Source of the DNA: Limosilactobacillus panis DSM 6035
GTDB taxonomy: Bacteria; Bacillota; Bacilli; Lactobacillales; Lactobacillaceae
Direction: 5' to 3'
Assembly (NCBI RefSeq): GCF_001435935.1
Contig: NZ_AZGM01000020.1
Span: 1-46,947, forward strand
DNA: 46,947 bases
Shown here: piece after piece, positions 6,499 through 14,137 of the stretch
Numbering within the stretch: position 1 is the stretch's first letter
Layout of the letters: every line of letters begins with the position of its first letter
Program-made: the position numbers and the translations under genes
The notes under the pieces: generated by a model
The model's database searches: none
What the model saw: only the letters and a program-made list of their open reading frames with translations
Told to the model about the DNA's origin: nothing

Positions 6499-9400
6499 AT
6501 GAAGTCGCGGTTCTTTAACAAAGTTGAAAAGTTTAACGGAACCTTTACACAACTTGAAGAAAATAATCGTCGTTGGGAAAAACTCTATCGTCAACGATGG
6601 GCGCATGACAAGGTTGTGCGGACAACTCACGGTGTTAACTGTACGGGCTCGTGCTCATGGAACGTTTACGTTAAGCAAGGAATCATTACTTGGGAGCACC
6701 AGGCAACGGATTACCCGTCGTGTGGGGCCAATATTCCCGGCTACGAACCCCGGGGATGTCCACGGGGGGCAAGCTTTTCTTGGTACGAATACAGTCCCGT
6801 CCGGATTAAGTACCCGTATATTCGGGGACGCCTGTGGGAAATGTGGTCGGCCGCAAAGAAAGAGCATGAAAATCTACTGGATGCCTGGGCTAGCATCGTC
6901 GAAGACCCAAAAAAAGCTAAAGAATACAAGAGTGTTCGGGGACATGGCGGCCTCGTCCGTGTTCACCGAGACGAGGCCCTTGAGCTAATCGCTGCTGCCT
7001 GCCTCTACACTATTAAAAAGTACGGCCCCGACCGTATTGGTGGCTTTACGCCAATTCCAGCGATGTCAATGATGAGCTTTAGTGCGGGTGCCCGTTTCAT
7101 TGCCCTGCTTGGTGGAGAGCAGATGAGTTTTTACGATTGGTACGCAGACCTACCACCGGCATCGCCACAGATTTGGGGTGAGCAAACCGATGTGCCTGAA
7201 TCAGCCGAATGGTACAACAGTTCTTATATTATCATGTGGGGTTCAAACGTCCCGTTGACGCGGACACCAGATGCCCACTTCATGACCGAAGCTCGTTATA
7301 AGGGTGCTAAGGTGGTCGCGGTTAGTCCGGATTATGCAGAAAATGTCAAGTTTGCCGACGACTGGCTGGCTCCTCATCCCGGGAGCGACTCGGCCGTTGC
7401 TCAGGCAATGACCTACGTGATTTTGGATGAATTCTATCAAAAACATCCTGTTGACCGGTTCATAAACTACTCTAAGCAATATACTGACTTGCCATTTGCG
7501 GTCGAACTGGAGCCCAGCGTGGCAAATGCTGATCATTTGACTGCCGGCCGCTTTGTCCGGATTAATGACCTCGTAGCAGACGATACGATTGTCAACCCCG
7601 CCTGGAAGACGGTTGTTTACGATAAAAATAGTCACCAGTTTGTTGTGCCAAACGGGACAATGGGCCAGAAGTACGATCCAAAAGAAAAGTGGAATCTGGA
7701 ACTAAAGGATGCGGCAGGCAATTCGATTAATCCGGCCCTTTCAATTACTGAATCCGGCGATGTTAGTCAAGCCGTAATCGACTTCCCTGCATTCAGTAAT
7801 GATGGTAATGACGTGGTTGTCCGCCACATTCCGGTTAGGAAGATCCAATTCGCTGATGGACAGGAACACCTGGTCACCAACGTTTACGACCTGATGATGG
7901 CCCAGATGGGAATTAACCGTACCGGCCACGATGAGCTCGCTGCCAAGGACGCTCACGATGCCAACAGTTACTTTACGCCTGCCTGGCAGGAGAGTCGGTC
8001 TGGTGTAAAGGCTGATCAGGTCATCCAGATTGCCCGTGAATTTGCCCAAAATGCCGCTGAAAATGACGGTGCCAGCATGGTAATCATGGGTGGTGGTGTC
8101 AACCACTGGTTCAACGCTGATATGAACTACCGGACGATTATCAATATGCTGATGCTCTGTGGCTGTATTGGTAAAACCGGCGGTGGCTGGGCCCACTATG
8201 TTGGTCAAGAAAAGTTGCGGCCACAGGAAGGCTGGGCAAACATCACCTTTGCCAATGACTGGGAAAAGGGTGGCGCCCGACAGATGCAGGGAACCACGTG
8301 GTACTACTTTGCAACTGACCAGTGGCGCTACGAGGAAATCGATAACCAGGCCCAGAAGTCCCCAGTTTGGAAGAGTAAACATTCCTATCTTCATAACGCC
8401 GATTACAACCAGTTGGCAATTCGGCTTGGTTGGTTACCATCTTACCCGCAGTTTAACCGCAACCCACTTTCCTTTGCTAAGGATTACCAAACAACTGATA
8501 TTGTTAAAATTTCGCAGCGGGTTGTTGACGAACTGAAGAAGGGGAGCCTCCACTTTGCTGCCGAAGATCCGGACGCAAGCGAGAACCAGCCTAAAGCGTT
8601 CTTCCTATGGCGTTCGAACCTCTTCGCATCATCTGGTAAGGGTGCCGAATACTTTATGAAGCACCTCTTGGGCGCGGAAAACGGCTTACTGGCTAAGCCA
8701 AACGACCGGCGTAAACCAGAAGAGATGGTTTGGCACGACAAGGCGGCAGTTGGTAAGCTCGACCTCGTCGTTGATATGGACTTCCGGATGGTTTCCACCC
8801 CGATGTACTCAGACGTTGTCTTACCGGCAGCTACCTGGTATGAAAAGAAGGACCTCTCTTCAACCGATATGCACCCGTTCATCCACCCATTCAATGACGC
8901 AATTAGCCCAATGTGGGAATCCAAGTCAGATTGGCAACAATTTAAGTTGCTGGCCAAGACCTTCTCACAGATGGCTGCTAAGTACTACCCAGGAACGCAC
9001 TATGACTTGAAGAGCGCGCCACTGGGCCATGACACGCCAGGTGAAATTGCCCAACCATACGGTGACGTCAAGGATTGGAAGAAGGGAGAGGTTGAACCTG
9101 TTCCGGGAAAGACGATGCCTTCTTTGAAGCTAGTACCACGTGACTATAGTCAAGTTTACGATAAGTTCATTACCCTAGGACCAAATGTTGTCAACAACTA
9201 CCCGTACGATGTTCAGGACCAGTATGACTACCTAAAGGATATGAACGGGACCGCTGACCAAGGTGTCGGGGCTGGCTGCCCACTCCTGGATGAGGATGAA
9301 AAGGTCTGTGACGCAATCCTGCGGATGTCAACTGCCTCTAATGGGAAGTTAGCAGACCGCGCATGGCACAAGAAGGAGCAACAGACTGGTGAGCACCTGA

Positions 9401-10161
9401 CCGACATTGGTCGCGGTCACGCTGATGATGTGATGTCCTTTAAGAAGATCACCGCCCAACCACAGGAGGCTTACCCAACCCCAATCGGGACCTCTGCTAA
9501 GCATGGTGGTGACCGGTATACCCCATTCTCGTTGATGACGGAACGCAAAATTCCGAACCGGACACTGACCGGCCGTGAACAGTTCTATCTGGACCACGAA
9601 GTCTTCCGGGAATTCGGTGAGGGCCTGGCAACCTACAAACCTTCGCTACCACCGATCGTGATGGCACCAAGTGATACCGATGTTCAACCAGCTAAAAAGG
9701 AAATCACTCTTAAGTACATGACACCACACGGTAAGTGGAATATCCACACGATGTACTATGATAACCTTGAGATGTTGACCCTCTTCCGTGGTGTCCCGAC
9801 CGTCTGGATGAGTCCCGAGGATGCCGAAAAGATTGATATCAAGGATAATGACTGGGTCGAAGCATATAACCGGAACGGGGTTGTTACTGCCCGAGCCGTC
9901 GTATCTGTCCGGATGCCGAAGGGTTCGATGTATATGTATCACGCCCAGGATAATGAAATTTATGAACCATTATCAACGATTACCGGAAACCGTGGTGGTT
10001 CGCACAATGCGCCAACGCAAATTCACGTTAAGCCAACGCACATGGTTGGTGGATATGGTCAGTTAAGCTATGCATGGAACTACTATGGGCCAACTGGTAA
10101 CCAGCGTGACCTTTATGTAAACGTTCGAAAATTAAAGAAGGTGAACTGGAGTGAAGATTAA
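6499..10161 (+). CDS. narG: Respiratory nitrate reductase alpha subunit NarG
   Basis: Catalytic subunit of the membrane-bound, cytoplasm-facing nitrate reductase, 1220 aa, near-normal family length. It reduces nitrate to nitrite at a Mo-bis-MGD centre. The FS0 cluster ligands are H44, C48, C52 and C87 (THGVNCTGSCSW and RGCPRG). The molybdenum-ligating aspartate is D217 in FYDWYADLPPASPQIWGEQTD. There is no Tat signal peptide, as expected for this class. The start has AAGGGAGG ten bases upstream. The narH start lies inside its last 11 bases. Expression is probably controlled by the NreABC proteins encoded divergently. Confidence 0.97.
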   Translation: MKSRFFNKVEKFNGTFTQLEENNRRWEKLYRQRWAHDKVVRTTHGVNCTGSCSWNVYVKQGIITWEHQATDYPSCGANIPGYEPRGCPRGASFSWYEYSPVRIKYPYIRGRLWEMWSAAKKEHENLLDAWASIVEDPKKAKEYKSVRGHGGLVRVHRDEALELIAAACLYTIKKYGPDRIGGFTPIPAMSMMSFSAGARFIALLGGEQMSFYDWYADLPPASPQIWGEQTDVPESAEWYNSSYIIMWGSNVPLTRTPDAHFMTEARYKGAKVVAVSPDYAENVKFADDWLAPHPGSDSAVAQAMTYVILDEFYQKHPVDRFINYSKQYTDLPFAVELEPSVANADHLTAGRFVRINDLVADDTIVNPAWKTVVYDKNSHQFVVPNGTMGQKYDPKEKWNLELKDAAGNSINPALSITESGDVSQAVIDFPAFSNDGNDVVVRHIPVRKIQFADGQEHLVTNVYDLMMAQMGINRTGHDELAAKDAHDANSYFTPAWQESRSGVKADQVIQIAREFAQNAAENDGASMVIMGGGVNHWFNADMNYRTIINMLMLCGCIGKTGGGWAHYVGQEKLRPQEGWANITFANDWEKGGARQMQGTTWYYFATDQWRYEEIDNQAQKSPVWKSKHSYLHNADYNQLAIRLGWLPSYPQFNRNPLSFAKDYQTTDIVKISQRVVDELKKGSLHFAAEDPDASENQPKAFFLWRSNLFASSGKGAEYFMKHLLGAENGLLAKPNDRRKPEEMVWHDKAAVGKLDLVVDMDFRMVSTPMYSDVVLPAATWYEKKDLSSTDMHPFIHPFNDAISPMWESKSDWQQFKLLAKTFSQMAAKYYPGTHYDLKSAPLGHDTPGEIAQPYGDVKDWKKGEVEPVPGKTMPSLKLVPRDYSQVYDKFITLGPNVVNNYPYDVQDQYDYLKDMNGTADQGVGAGCPLLDEDEKVCDAILRMSTASNGKLADRAWHKKEQQTGEHLTDIGRGHADDVMSFKKITAQPQEAYPTPIGTSAKHGGDRYTPFSLMTERKIPNRTLTGREQFYLDHEVFREFGEGLATYKPSLPPIVMAPSDTDVQPAKKEITLKYMTPHGKWNIHTMYYDNLEMLTLFRGVPTVWMSPEDAEKIDIKDNDWVEAYNRNGVVTARAVVSVRMPKGSMYMYHAQDNEIYEPLSTITGNRGGSHNAPTQIHVKPTHMVGGYGQLSYAWNYYGPTGNQRDLYVNVRKLKKVNWSED

Positions 10162-11710
10162 AGCACAAATTGGGATGGTGTTAAACCTTGACAAGTGTAT
10201 CGGCTGCCATACCTGCTCGGTTACCTGTAAGAACACCTGGACAAACCGTCCCGGTGCTGAGTACATGTGGTTTAATAACGTCGAAACAAAGCCAGGAGTA
10301 GGTTACCCGAAACGGTGGGAAGATGAGGACAAGTATCATGGTGGCTGGACACTCAACGCGAAGGGCAAGCTCCAGCTGCGTGCTGGGAATAAGTTGAATA
10401 AGATTGCTCTTGGGAAAATTTTTTATAACAATGATATGCCCGAGATGGATAACTACTACGAGCCGTGGACTTACGATTACAAAACGCTCTTTGGGCCTGA
10501 ACGTAAGCACCAACCGGTTGCCCGGCCAAAATCGCAGGTTACTGGTGAAACCATGGAACTGAAGACGGGTCCTAACTGGGATGATGACTTAGCTGGTTCA
10601 ACTGAGTACGTTCACCAGGACCCGAATATGCAAAAAATAGAGAGTGACATTAAGAATAACTTTAAGCAGGCCTTCATGATGTATTTGCCACGCCTGTGTG
10701 AACACTGCTTGAACGCGCCATGTGTTGCGTCATGTCCTTCCGGGGCCATGTACAAGCGCGACGAGGATGGGATAGTCTTAGTTGACCAGGAACGCTGCCG
10801 GGGTTGGCGTTTCTGTATGACTGGTTGTCCATACAAGAAGGTCTACTTCAACTGGCGGACGCATAAGGCGGAGAAATGTACCTTCTGCTACCCGCGGATT
10901 GAGGAAGGACAGCCAACGGTTTGCGCCGAAACCTGTGTTGGCCGGATTCGTTACATTGGCGCCCTGCTTTACGATGCCGACCGGGTTGAAGAAGCGGCAT
11001 CGACACCCGACGAAAGCAAATTGTATGAAGCTCAGTTGAGGCTATTCCTGGATCCCAATGATCCTAAGGTTGTCAAGCAGGCGCTTAAGGATGGTATCTC
11101 TGAAGAAATGATTGAAGCTGCCCAAAAGTCACCGATTTATAAGATGGCGGTTGAAGAAAAGATTGCCTTCCCGCTTCATCCAGAATACCGGACAATGCCA
11201 ATGGTTTGGTACATTCCACCACTATCACCTGTGATGTCCTACTTTGAGGGCCGAGATTCAATCAAGAATCCGGAGATGATTTTCCCCGGAATTGACCAAA
11301 TGCGGATTCCAGTCCAATACCTCGCCAGTCTTTTAACCGGTGGCAATGTACCGCTTGTTAAAAACGCCCTTTACAAATTAGCCATGATGCGGTTATATAT
11401 GCGGGCCAAAACAAGTGGCCAGGATTTTGATACCAGCAAGCTGGAGCGGGTGGGCTTAACCGAAGCCAGCGCAACATCACTTTACCGTCTCCTTGCGATT
11501 GCTAAGTACGAGGACCGTTTTGTCATTCCACGTAGTCAAAAGGCTGAATTAGAGGATGCTCAGAGTGAGCAGGGTGGCCTGGGTTATGACGAGTGTGAGG
11601 GGTGTGCCCTGGCACCACAGCATACCAGCATGTTCAAGAAGGCCGAAGCCGGTAAGTCGACCAATGAAATTTACGCGGAGAGTTTCTATGGGGGAATTTG
11701 GCGTGATTAA
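10151..11710 (+). CDS. narH: Respiratory nitrate reductase beta subunit NarH
   Basis: Iron-sulfur subunit of 519 aa that carries electrons from NarI haems to NarG. It starts at a GTG (10151) that overlaps the narG end. The first cluster motif is C16, C19, C22, C26 (CIGCHTCSVTC). A second group begins CEHCLNAPCVASCPSG, and a third reads CRGWRFCMTGCPYKK, where tryptophan replaces a cysteine; this is the family hallmark of the single 3Fe-4S cluster. A CTFCYPRIEEG...CAETCVGR group completes the set. Further cysteines near the C-terminus (CEGCAL) are typical of NarH. The length is normal. Confidence 0.97.
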   Translation: MKIKAQIGMVLNLDKCIGCHTCSVTCKNTWTNRPGAEYMWFNNVETKPGVGYPKRWEDEDKYHGGWTLNAKGKLQLRAGNKLNKIALGKIFYNNDMPEMDNYYEPWTYDYKTLFGPERKHQPVARPKSQVTGETMELKTGPNWDDDLAGSTEYVHQDPNMQKIESDIKNNFKQAFMMYLPRLCEHCLNAPCVASCPSGAMYKRDEDGIVLVDQERCRGWRFCMTGCPYKKVYFNWRTHKAEKCTFCYPRIEEGQPTVCAETCVGRIRYIGALLYDADRVEEAASTPDESKLYEAQLRLFLDPNDPKVVKQALKDGISEEMIEAAQKSPIYKMAVEEKIAFPLHPEYRTMPMVWYIPPLSPVMSYFEGRDSIKNPEMIFPGIDQMRIPVQYLASLLTGGNVPLVKNALYKLAMMRLYMRAKTSGQDFDTSKLERVGLTEASATSLYRLLAIAKYEDRFVIPRSQKAELEDAQSEQGGLGYDECEGCALAPQHTSMFKKAEAGKSTNEIYAESFYGGIWRD

Positions 11711-12284
11711 TTATCAAAAGCTATCGGCAAACCGCCCAATCTTAGAGGTTCTGTCATTACTGATTGACTATCCGACAGAAGACACGTTTACAGAAGCAAA
11801 TCGTACCCTCATCGAACAAGATAAGGCCCTGTCAAAAGACGAGCGGCGGTCCTTACTTGAAATATTTGACCAACTCGCTAAGCCCGTCTTGCTTAAGCAG
11901 CAGACCAACTATACGGGCCTGTTTGAAATGAACCGTCGCTACACCTTATACATGTCCTACTACAAGATGACGGATTCTCGCGAGCGGGGGACTGTTTTGG
12001 CAAAACTGAAGATGCTGTATGAGATGTTTGGTGTTGCGGAAACGACTAGTGAGTTGTCAGATTACCTACCGCTGATGCTGGACTTTTTGGCTGTCGGTGA
12101 TTTTCTTGATGATCCCCGACGTAAGGACATTCAGCTTGCCCTTAGCGTTATTGAGGATGGAACCTATAACCTTCTTAAAAATGCGGTTATTGATAGTGAA
12201 AATCCCTACATCAAACTTGTAAAATTCATCCGTGAAATTGTCGGTTCGAGTGTTGAAACAGAGGTGAAAACAGATGCACAATAA
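11688..12284 (+). CDS. narJ: Nitrate reductase assembly chaperone NarJ
   Basis: NarJ binds apo-NarG and gates molybdenum-cofactor insertion and membrane docking; it is not part of the mature enzyme. I place the start at the ATG at 11688 (198 aa, MGEFGVINYQKLS), which has GGAGAG seven bases upstream and overlaps narH by 23 bases. The open frame extends further 5' but only as an out-of-frame reading of narH. The all-helical composition and motifs such as LLIDYPTEDTF, TNYTGLFEMNRRYTLYMSYY and SDYLPLMLDFLA fit the NarJ/TorD family. Confidence 0.94.
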   Translation: MGEFGVINYQKLSANRPILEVLSLLIDYPTEDTFTEANRTLIEQDKALSKDERRSLLEIFDQLAKPVLLKQQTNYTGLFEMNRRYTLYMSYYKMTDSRERGTVLAKLKMLYEMFGVAETTSELSDYLPLMLDFLAVGDFLDDPRRKDIQLALSVIEDGTYNLLKNAVIDSENPYIKLVKFIREIVGSSVETEVKTDAQ

Positions 12285-12963
12285 TTGGTCGATCTTTTTC
12301 TGGGTTATCTACCCATATGCCATGCTGGCGTCATTCATTATCGGTAACTTCATCCGTTTTAAGTATTTCCACGCTAGTATTACGGCGAAATCTAGCGAGA
12401 TCTTTGAAAAAAAGAAATTAATTGCCGGGAGTATCACATTCCACGTGGGGATTATCCTAGCCTTCTTTGGTCACTGCCTGGGAATGCTGGTTCCCAAGAG
12501 CTGGACAGCGTACTTCGGAATTACTGACCACATGTACCACCTGTTCGGATCACTAGTAATGGGGATTCCTGCTGGGTTGCTTGCCTTCATTGGAATTGCA
12601 ATCCTGACTTACCGGCGGATGACGGTAAGGCGGGTGTTTAAGACTAGTAGTCTGAACGATATTATCGTTGACTGGGCCCTCTTGATTACCATTACACTGG
12701 GGTTGGCATGCACTATTTCAGGTGCATTTATCGACTTCGACTACCGAGTAACCATTAGTCCCTGGGTACGAAGTCTCTTTACCTTCCATCCACAATGGCA
12801 ACTGATGGCTTCCGTGCCGCTGATTTATAAGGTTCACGTTTTATGTGGATTTGCTATCTTTGGCTACTTCCCATACACCCGTCTAGTTCACGCATTAACG
12901 CTGCCATGGCAATACATGTTCCGGCGCTTTATCGTTTACCGGCGGCGGGTTAACGCCTACTAA
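12274..12963 (+). CDS. narI: Nitrate reductase gamma subunit NarI (cytochrome b)
   Basis: Membrane subunit of 229 aa that oxidises menaquinol and carries two b haems. Five hydrophobic segments are visible. The four expected axial histidines are present: H57 and H67 (TFHVGIILAFFGHCLG) and H188 and H206 (KVHVLCGF and RLVHALTLP). The ATG lies 11 bases inside narJ and is preceded by GAGGTG. Because lactobacilli generally do not make haem, activity probably depends on haem from the surroundings (established for the group, not visible here). It is the last gene of the operon, followed by a strong terminator. Confidence 0.95.
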   Translation: MHNNWSIFFWVIYPYAMLASFIIGNFIRFKYFHASITAKSSEIFEKKKLIAGSITFHVGIILAFFGHCLGMLVPKSWTAYFGITDHMYHLFGSLVMGIPAGLLAFIGIAILTYRRMTVRRVFKTSSLNDIIVDWALLITITLGLACTISGAFIDFDYRVTISPWVRSLFTFHPQWQLMASVPLIYKVHVLCGFAIFGYFPYTRLVHALTLPWQYMFRRFIVYRRRVNAY

Positions 12964-12987
12964 AAATCCGCAATTAACCATAAAAAA

Positions 12988-13030
12988 GCATTCGGTGCTC
13001 ATGTAATAATCCGAGCACTGAATGCTTTTT
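12988..13030. terminator. Bidirectional terminator after narI
   Basis: A 13-bp stem (GCATTCGGTGCTC at 12988-13000 and GAGCACTGAATGC at 13013-13025, one mismatch) is flanked by an A-run on the left and a T-run on the right. It can therefore end both narGHJI and the convergent transporter gene. Confidence 0.88.
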
Positions 13031-13059
13031 AATGTTTATCTATAAATTTCATTGTGAGA

Positions 13060-13953
13060 TTAACGGTGAAGGGTCTTGGTGAAGGTTACGATAACGCTTG
13101 CCGTAAGCACTAAGATGGCTCCTAAAATCAACGATGGGGTCACTTGAACCGGGAAGAAAAAAGCGGAATAGATGATCACAATAACCGGTCCAATCGCGCG
13201 TACAATGTTTGCCTTTCCCGCAGAAATAAATTTTAAGCTCGTGTAGAAGAGGAGAAGGGAGAGAAAACCGTTAAAGAAGGCCCCACCAAAGTTAAAGGCC
13301 ACCGCTGAAGATGAAAATCCTTTAAAGGACGTCCCACTCGCTAGAGCAAAGATAAGTAATAGTATTGCTGAGGTTGAATGGTTGTAAAAGAGGACGCTGT
13401 TTGGGTGAGCGTCCGCAACCAGATGCTTAGCAGTGATGTTATTTGCGGCATACATTAGCGGATAGATAAAGGCACAGATAATGCCCCATCCATTATCACT
13501 GAGTTGCAGACAGCCACCAGAAATCAAGAAAGAACCGATGATGCACAGGACAATGGCGAGATAGTCCAATCCTTCAATCTTTTCACGAAGAAAAATGTAA
13601 GAGAGCACGAAAACATAGACTAGGTACATTCGCTCGATTAGGGTGACGGTAATTGGACTTAGCAAAGATAGCGCCACGTACTGGAGAATAATTCCTATGG
13701 CGTTTGTCCCCCCGAGAAGCCATAGCCAAGGGTTGGCGAAAGAATGCCAGCTAATAGTTTGATGCCTGAAAATAATTGTTATTAAGACAAACCCGGCCGC
13801 AAATAAGCTGGTAAATATTCCCCCGATTACTGGGCTGAGACTCGTTAGTGAGAACTTATTAAGCACCGGGCTAATGCTACTGAACAAGAGCGAAATTAAG
13901 TTTAATTCAACGCCCCACAACTGCGCTTTTGAAAAAGATTTTGTACTATTCAT
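13060..13953 (-). CDS. EamA/DMT-superfamily transporter
   Basis: Integral membrane protein of 297 aa with about ten hydrophobic segments arranged as two five-helix halves, the EamA (drug/metabolite transporter) layout. The first half includes LSPVIGGIFTSLFAAG and IERMYLVYVFVLSYIFLREKIEG; the second has YPLMYAANNITAKHL and FYTSLKFISAGKANIVRAIGPVIVIIYSAFFF. AGGAGG lies correctly before the ATG. The substrate cannot be read from the sequence; relatives export amino acids, nucleosides or other metabolites. It stands alone, convergent with narGHJI. It does not resemble NarK-type nitrate carriers. Confidence 0.85.
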   Translation of the reverse strand: MNSTKSFSKAQLWGVELNLISLLFSSISPVLNKFSLTSLSPVIGGIFTSLFAAGFVLITIIFRHQTISWHSFANPWLWLLGGTNAIGIILQYVALSLLSPITVTLIERMYLVYVFVLSYIFLREKIEGLDYLAIVLCIIGSFLISGGCLQLSDNGWGIICAFIYPLMYAANNITAKHLVADAHPNSVLFYNHSTSAILLLIFALASGTSFKGFSSSAVAFNFGGAFFNGFLSLLLFYTSLKFISAGKANIVRAIGPVIVIIYSAFFFPVQVTPSLILGAILVLTASVIVTFTKTLHR

Positions 13954-14137
13954 ATTTCTTTCTCCTCCTATAACATCTAAGATAAATGATTCTCAGAAAT
14001 AAACAATTAGGTAATCACCTAGTTCGTTCCTAAACGTCATTAAATTATTTCCGATAGTTTATTAAAAATTCTTAGATGCCAAAATGGCTTAGCTTCGTAT
14101 TTATTAAGTGAGACCAATAATGCGAGGAGAAGAACAT

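Noticed and set aside
7741-8957. Long minus-strand open frames inside narG (for example 7741-8394 and 8484-8957)
   Set aside because: They are antisense to strongly conserved NarG coding sequence, have no ribosome binding sites and show no family resemblance.
11556-11687. Longer N-terminus for NarJ starting at 11556
   Set aside because: That extension is an out-of-frame reading of narH; the ATG at 11688 has a ribosome binding site and family-like start.
13060-13953. Transporter next to narI considered as a nitrate/nitrite carrier
   Set aside because: It has the ten-helix EamA pattern, is convergent with nar, and lacks major-facilitator NarK features.
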